From an uncultured Eubacterium sp. (GTDB taxonomy: Bacteria; Bacillota; Clostridia; Lachnospirales; Lachnospiraceae), in assembly GCA_910584065.1 (NCBI GenBank), contig CAJTZN010000022.1, positions 1 to 57,221 on the forward strand: a stretch of DNA of 57,221 nucleotides, read 5' to 3'. Position numbers and translations under genes: made by a program. Numbering within the stretch: the first letter of the stretch is position 1; every line of letters begins with the position of its first letter. The notes under the pieces were generated by a model. It made no database searches and was not told the DNA's origin. It was given only the letters and a program-made list of their open reading frames with translations. This document shows positions 52,926 through 57,221 of this stretch, in pieces.

Positions 52926-53351
52926 TTATCGTTTCGAGGATCTTATTATGTTAAAAACCACATCCGCGCGAAACGCCTCCTCCGAATCTTTCCTGACAAA
53001 TACTTTACAAAAGACCAGCTCTTCAAACGTATCTGTCACCTGTACTTCCAGTTCCAGCACATCTCCGGGAACAGCTTCCTTCATAAACTTTACCTTGCTC
53101 ATTTTACTATAATATAAATAACTGTCCTTGTGCTCCGGCAATGCTCTCACAACGGCATTTGCCAGTTGGCCGGCCGCCTCGATCATCAGTACCCCCGGAA
53201 AGACAGGTTTGTCAGGAAAATGACCTTTAAAATATCCCTCATCGTCTCTGAGTTCCTTTTTCCCCAACGCGCGCACTCCGGGTTCCAACTGGATGATCTC
53301 ATCTACAAACAAAAATGGTTCCTTTTGCGGAATCAGCGTTTCCAAATTCAT
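52926..53351 (-). CDS. 3-hydroxyacyl-ACP dehydratase (FabZ/FabA-like)
   Basis: A 141-residue hot-dog dehydratase with KEPFLFVDEI and YFKGHFPDKPVFPGVLMIEA (catalytic His in GHFP and Glu in MIEA). It removes water from 3-hydroxyacyl-ACP. GGAGG lies 6 bases before the ATG. No enoyl reductase is encoded nearby, so the product may stay unsaturated or be rehydrated by the MaoC-like protein. Confidence 0.93.
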   Translation of the reverse strand: MNLETLIPQKEPFLFVDEIIQLEPGVRALGKKELRDDEGYFKGHFPDKPVFPGVLMIEAAGQLANAVVRALPEHKDSYLYYSKMSKVKFMKEAVPGDVLELEVQVTDTFEELVFCKVFVRKDSEEAFRADVVFNIIRSSKR

Positions 53352-53362
53352 TTTATTCCTCC

Positions 53363-54370
53363 TTACTCCAAAAGCGAGATCCCCATAATATGATCAGTAT
53401 CCAGATCAAACGTGATCGCTCCCCATGACAGTCCGACCCCAAAACCTGCTGCCATCATAATCACACGGTCCTTTTCCCGCAATTTATCCTTATGAAGACA
53501 GATTGTCAGCGGAATGGCTGCCGCCGCTGTGTTTCCGTATGAATAATACGAAGAGATCACTTTTTCCGTCGGACAGCCGAGCAATTCCACCATATTATCT
53601 ACAATAAATTTCTGGGCCTGATGAAACACATAAAAATCAACCGTCTCATCACAAACGTGAAAATGCTCCATAAATTTCATGATACTATCCACGACCTGAT
53701 TTATCGTAAATTCAAAAACAGCCGGGCCATTCATTTGCACAGAACTATCCTGGCTTTCCATGAAAATATGCTGGTAACCCGTCCCATCCGATTTCTGCAT
53801 GTAACAAAATTCCTCATCCTGAACCGATAACTCCAACGCCGTCGCCGCACCTGCATCTCCAAACAACATGGCCGTGGCGAAATCATCTGCCGCCACATGG
53901 CTCGTACTGATACTTCCCGTCAGAAGCAACGCCCGCACAGGTTTTTCATCTTCCGGCTCTATGCTCCTCATAATCGAGGAAATCGTCTGCATTCCTACGA
54001 TCCATCCAGAGCAGCCTAAATTAATATCATAAACAACACAATCCTCACTGATCCCCAACTGCTTCTGGATCTTGAACGATGTGGAAGGCAGCACATAATC
54101 CGGCGTTTCTGTTACATACAAAAGGGCCCGGACCGTATCACGTTCCCATCCCAGCTCCTTGAGCAGTTGATCTGCTGCCTCCTTACATAACTGAGAAGAT
54201 GACACTCCATCTTTTGCTACAAACCGCTCTTCCATTCCAGTCATACGAATCTGACGTTTCAGTTTTTTCTCACCAAACTGTACGGCATACGATTCCATAT
54301 TATTCACACAGTTATTAGGAACAACAGTATTTATGCCGCATATACGGATATTCCCGATCTTTCCAAACAT
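53363..54370 (-). CDS. 3-oxoacyl-ACP synthase III family protein (KASIII), copy 1
   Basis: A 335-residue KASIII with an intact triad: DINLGCSGWIVG (Cys), YVFHQAQKFIVDNM (His) and YSYGNTAAAAIPL (Asn). The opening RICGINTVVPNNCVNN matches its partner gene in style. GAGG precedes the ATG. It lies between the SDR and FabZ genes. Starter selection by each copy cannot be read from sequence. Confidence 0.93.
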   Translation of the reverse strand: MFGKIGNIRICGINTVVPNNCVNNMESYAVQFGEKKLKRQIRMTGMEERFVAKDGVSSSQLCKEAADQLLKELGWERDTVRALLYVTETPDYVLPSTSFKIQKQLGISEDCVVYDINLGCSGWIVGMQTISSIMRSIEPEDEKPVRALLLTGSISTSHVAADDFATAMLFGDAGAATALELSVQDEEFCYMQKSDGTGYQHIFMESQDSSVQMNGPAVFEFTINQVVDSIMKFMEHFHVCDETVDFYVFHQAQKFIVDNMVELLGCPTEKVISSYYSYGNTAAAAIPLTICLHKDKLREKDRVIMMAAGFGVGLSWGAITFDLDTDHIMGISLLE

Positions 54371-54384
54371 CTCTTTTCACCTCG

Positions 54385-55119
54385 TCACGAAACATTTCCA
54401 CCTTCCATCGGAATCAGGGCACCTGTGATATAAAGTGATTTATCACTCAAAAGGAATTCTACCAGATGTCCAACCTGTTCAAGCGGAATCTTCCCCATCG
54501 GCTGCTCTTTTGCAAGAGTTGTCTCAAATCCCTCATATAACTCTGAAAAATTCTCTACGCTTTTCGTATCAATATATGCCGGTAATATCCCATTCACCCG
54601 GATCCTGGAAGCATTCAGTTCCTTCGTCATGGTTTTGATCACCGAATTCAGCATCGCCTTCGTTCCGGAATATGGTGCCTGTCCTTTATCATTGCGCACA
54701 CTTGCGATACTGGATACCGCAACGACACTGGAACCGTCATTCGAATATCGTTTGCTGGAAAAACATCTCACCAGCTCAATAAATGACATACAATTCAGCT
54801 GAACAGAACGCTGCCACAGTTCATAGTCTTTCACCTTGATCGGACATGGAACGCCCATCCCCGCTGCGTGCACCATGCCATCAAATTTAATCCCCTGCGA
54901 TCTGCACCAGCGAAACATTTCTTCAATGCGATCTAATTCACATAAATCACAGGAATAGGTATACGACTCCGTCGGCAGTTCTGCCGAAATCTCATCCAGT
55001 CTGGACTGATTTCTCGCTGTCAGTACACAAATTGCGCCTTGTTCACTGAGAAAACGTACTACCCCTTCCCCGACGCCCTGGGAGGCTCCTGTCACAAGTA
55101 TCACTTTACCATCTAACAT
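54385..55119 (-). CDS. Short-chain dehydrogenase/reductase, FabG-like, copy 1
   Basis: A 244-residue SDR with VTGASQGVGEGVV, HAAGMG, AVSSIASV and PYSGTKAMLNSVI (Tyr-Lys), ending ITGALIPMEGGNVS. AAGGAG lies before the ATG. It probably reduces a 3-oxoacyl bound to ACP copy 1, encoded 13 bases upstream. Confidence 0.93.
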   Translation of the reverse strand: MLDGKVILVTGASQGVGEGVVRFLSEQGAICVLTARNQSRLDEISAELPTESYTYSCDLCELDRIEEMFRWCRSQGIKFDGMVHAAGMGVPCPIKVKDYELWQRSVQLNCMSFIELVRCFSSKRYSNDGSSVVAVSSIASVRNDKGQAPYSGTKAMLNSVIKTMTKELNASRIRVNGILPAYIDTKSVENFSELYEGFETTLAKEQPMGKIPLEQVGHLVEFLLSDKSLYITGALIPMEGGNVS

Positions 55120-55132
55120 AGAATATCTCCTT

Positions 55133-55357
55133 CTATTTTAAGAATTCACAAATATCTTTTACCTGCTGGAATTTCTTAATTTCCTCTACGGTCAGATTCT
55201 TTTTCCAGTTCTTTTTGATTTCTGCCATCAGGGCAAGTTTCGAAATCGAATCCCATTCTTCTATTTCGGACAGTTCCGTATCGACCGTCAGAGTTCCCTC
55301 ATCCAGTTCCAAAATTTCCTCCAGCATTTCAATCACTTTCTCTTCCATCTTTTCCAT
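55133..55357 (-). CDS. Acyl carrier protein, copy 1
   Basis: A 74-residue acidic carrier with the phosphopantetheine serine in IEEWDSISKLALMAEIKKNW; Ile replaces the Leu of DSL. Two ATGs (55357, 55348) share the AAAGGAAG site and I cannot decide between them. It lies directly after the MBL-fold gene and before the SDR gene. Confidence 0.9.
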   Translation of the reverse strand: MEKMEEKVIEMLEEILELDEGTLTVDTELSEIEEWDSISKLALMAEIKKNWKKNLTVEEIKKFQQVKDICEFLK

Positions 55358-55366
55358 CTTCCTTTC

Positions 55367-56059
55367 TTATATGATATATTGTAACAATTTTTCCAGTTCC
55401 GCCATTTCACCATGTCCTGGAAAAATAATACTATCTTCCCTTAACATTTGGAGCACCGGTTTCGTAAAGCGGATATAATCTTTTCGATTTCCTCCCGGAA
55501 AACGAGTGATCACTTTACTTCCATTTACTAGATTATCACCTGTAAATACATACTTTCCATTTATAATGTAGACAGCGCCGCCGATGGAATGACCGGGGGC
55601 AGCGATACATTCAACCTCCATCCCTGCCCAGATAAACGAAAGGCGGGACTCAAACGTATCATCCACATCAAACACATACCCTTCTGCATCCAGCAAGTGA
55701 TGATTCTCATAATAGTCCTTTTCCTCCGGCGGAATTAAAACATCATAATAATCCTGCACAGAGACAAGCGGGTGGTCCAATATACGTTTGCAGCCGCTGG
55801 AACAGATAACCGATCCGTTCGCATGTTTCAAAAGCCACTTTACCCCTGTAATATGATCATAGTGCTCATGCGTTAGTAATATCGTAATATCAGATATCGA
55901 CCACTCGTCAATCTTTTCTAATAACGGTTCACAAATGTTCGGATCAACAATGATCATCTCTTTCCCGCATTTGACAACATACATCCTCTCGTCTATTTTT
56001 CCCATTGCGTGCATATAGACCGGCACTTTATCCTTGATCTTATAAATCTCTTTTAACAT
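55367..56059 (-). CDS. Metallo-beta-lactamase-fold hydrolase
   Basis: A 230-residue MBL-fold hydrolase with the metal motif LTHEHYDHITGV, GHSIGGAVY, FTGDNLVNG and FPGHGEM. It is close to the glyoxalase II / thioesterase type, so it may release an acyl group from ACP or CoA or edit wrong products (inference). The ATG 56059 overlaps the upstream radical SAM gene by 20 bases; GGGGTG lies about 10 bases before it. Confidence 0.87.
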   Translation of the reverse strand: MLKEIYKIKDKVPVYMHAMGKIDERMYVVKCGKEMIIVDPNICEPLLEKIDEWSISDITILLTHEHYDHITGVKWLLKHANGSVICSSGCKRILDHPLVSVQDYYDVLIPPEEKDYYENHHLLDAEGYVFDVDDTFESRLSFIWAGMEVECIAAPGHSIGGAVYIINGKYVFTGDNLVNGSKVITRFPGGNRKDYIRFTKPVLQMLREDSIIFPGHGEMAELEKLLQYII

Positions 56060-57215
56060 CTTCCATCTGCACCCCGCCACGTATTTTTCCGTCTGTACCT
56101 TTACAGAATCGGCAGGAAATGATAGCATCCTCCCGATGAGTCAGATCATACAGCTTCTGTCTTTTTAACTCATCACTTACACCATCATGAAGATCAATAT
56201 ACTCCTCCGGATGCGGAGTAAATAAATCCATATCCACATACTTTGCATCCCTTGGACAAATATGCCATCTACCGCGATAAACATTGGCACATTCCACCGC
56301 CGCAAAACAGGAGCGGAACTTTGAATCATTTTCTGCTGCACCATAATCCCTGACTTCACCTAAATCGGCCCACTCACCAACATCCCGGATCGTACAATAG
56401 ATTTTTCTCTCTTCACATTTCTGCCGCACAAGATCCTTCTTCGTTGATACTTCCCCATAATCCGTAATATGGATCAGCACATGGTTTCTTTTCATGGAAT
56501 CCAACAGTTTATCATCCGGTACGACTGTACCATTTGTATCGATCATGATCAGAAAAATATTTGACAGTCCCGCGATATGATCCAGTAATTCCGGAAGCTG
56601 AGGATATAACAAAGGTTCTCCACCCATCACTTCCAAAACTGCTATATATTCCACAAGATCATTCATTTTTGAAATGTCTTTTTTAACATCTTCCAGATCA
56701 AAATGCTCCTTTTCCACATAAGGGATACAAACACTGCATCCCTCACATCGCAACGTACAGCAGTTCGAAATGATCAAATCCGTCTTTTCAAAAATATTTC
56801 CTACTTGTTTTCTCTCTTTATCCAATGAAAATCCATGTGCTGCATACAACAGTACATTTTTATCCAGTATATCGCACCCTTTTTCAAAGACTGATTCTAT
56901 ATTCCGTCTCATGATCGCCTTATTTTCTTTATAATGCGGTGTCAGGATCAGACATACCTTATCAAAAGATGCTGCTTCCTCTAATGAGAATACATCCACA
57001 CCATCCCATTTGTTTCCACTGTAAAAATCATCTACATATCCTATGAGCTTCAGCGATAACTGTTTTAATATATCTTTTAAATAATTACCTAGCGGTCCGC
57101 ATCCATAAATGATGAAACCGTTTATTTCCTCGTTATAACCTTCCAAACACTCGGTCACCTCTGGTATGGATAATTTCTCCTGATAAAACCGGTTTAATTT
57201 CTCAATACGCTCCAT
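56040..57215 (-). CDS. Radical SAM protein with N-terminal Rossmann-like domain (start near window edge)
   Basis: A 391-residue protein. Residues 1-110 have a nucleotide-binding-like loop (FIIYGCGPLGNYLKDIL) typical of NAD(P)-type modules in glycan loci. The radical SAM cluster is CTLRCEGC (CxxxCxxC) near residue 155, followed by LEVMGGEPLLYPQL, a SAM-contact motif. Additional cysteines near the end (CFAAVECANVYRGRWHICP, CRFCKG) fit a SPASM-like auxiliary cluster. Start ATG 57215 is six bases from the edge, so the true start may lie outside the window. Substrate unknown; it would be the first visible gene of the acyl/glycan operon. Confidence 0.85.
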   Translation of the reverse strand: MERIEKLNRFYQEKLSIPEVTECLEGYNEEINGFIIYGCGPLGNYLKDILKQLSLKLIGYVDDFYSGNKWDGVDVFSLEEAASFDKVCLILTPHYKENKAIMRRNIESVFEKGCDILDKNVLLYAAHGFSLDKERKQVGNIFEKTDLIISNCCTLRCEGCSVCIPYVEKEHFDLEDVKKDISKMNDLVEYIAVLEVMGGEPLLYPQLPELLDHIAGLSNIFLIMIDTNGTVVPDDKLLDSMKRNHVLIHITDYGEVSTKKDLVRQKCEERKIYCTIRDVGEWADLGEVRDYGAAENDSKFRSCFAAVECANVYRGRWHICPRDAKYVDMDLFTPHPEEYIDLHDGVSDELKRQKLYDLTHREDAIISCRFCKGTDGKIRGGVQMEDVKRDL

Positions 57216-57221
57216 TCTCAC

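Noticed and set aside
50908..55357. Housekeeping fatty-acid synthesis cluster
   Set aside because: FabD, FabF, FabK/FabI and acetyl-CoA carboxylase genes are missing and there are two KASIII genes, so a dedicated pathway is more likely.

Overview
The window looks like the chromosome of a motile, low-to-mid GC Gram-positive of the Clostridia, most like Lachnospiraceae. The grounds are strong AGGAGG-type ribosome sites, several TTG/GTG starts, TagG/TagH-type export with TagD and LCP proteins, a Firmicute-style chemotaxis cluster and a FliB-type flagellin methylase. I see no rRNA, tRNA, insertion sequence or CRISPR array. The species assignment is inference.

Layout. (1) 1-6255, minus strand: surface-polymer genes. 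These are a DegT/ArnB aminotransferase (cut by the window edge), an LCP ligase, a CDP-glycerol glycerophosphotransferase-like protein, TagD and a TagG/TagH-type ABC exporter, with two perfect inverted repeats between tagH and tagD. (2) 6581-12943, plus strand: an operon with a biotin-dependent carboxyltransferase subunit, an MBOAT acyltransferase, two tandem SGNH/DltD-like paralogues and a DUF4349 lipoprotein. It looks like a surface-acylation system without dltA or dltC. (3) 13011-18234: an orphan histidine kinase lacking an obvious H-box, then a multi-spanning chemoreceptor directly upstream of an amino-acid ABC importer. (4) 18344-20062: an ABC-class ATPase. A run of four hairpins follows it on the map. 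(5) 20220-32083, minus strand: one long chemosensory operon (Hpt, two intact REC-HD-GYP proteins, a PAS histidine kinase, a REC protein with a degenerate HD-GYP domain, CheR, CheB, CheY-like, CheA, CheW, MCP). (6) 32185-33773: a small XRE regulator, an orphan RfbF-type cytidylyltransferase and a small unknown gene with a strong promoter.

(7) 33891-38409: an AT-rich island. A large XRE-type regulator and a translationally coupled 88-residue protein are divergent from two unknown membrane proteins, the second with a long coiled coil. A near-perfect palindrome lies between the two directions. (8) 38710-57221: a second surface or flagellin modification island. It holds a FliB-like methylase, an 800-residue fusion (winged helix, LicC-like nucleotidyltransferase, serine hydroxymethyltransferase-like PLP domain), two LicD phosphotransferases, a DegT aminotransferase and a GT2-SGNH fusion. 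A fatty-acid-like set follows, in the mirrored order ACP-SDR-KASIII-FabZ-KASIII-SDR-ACP, joined by GNAT, FkbH, MaoC, an MBL hydrolase and a radical SAM protein.

How it fits together (inference): the SHMT/nucleotidyltransferase fusion would make and CDP-activate an amino compound for LicD transfer to a glycan. The ACP operon would build a short acyl group for an amino sugar made with the DegT enzyme. FliB and the large chemotaxis cluster suggest flagellin as one target. The strongest candidates for undescribed biology are the fusion protein with its LicD partners, the mirrored ACP operon, the AT-rich membrane-protein island, and the carboxyltransferase-MBOAT-SGNH operon.
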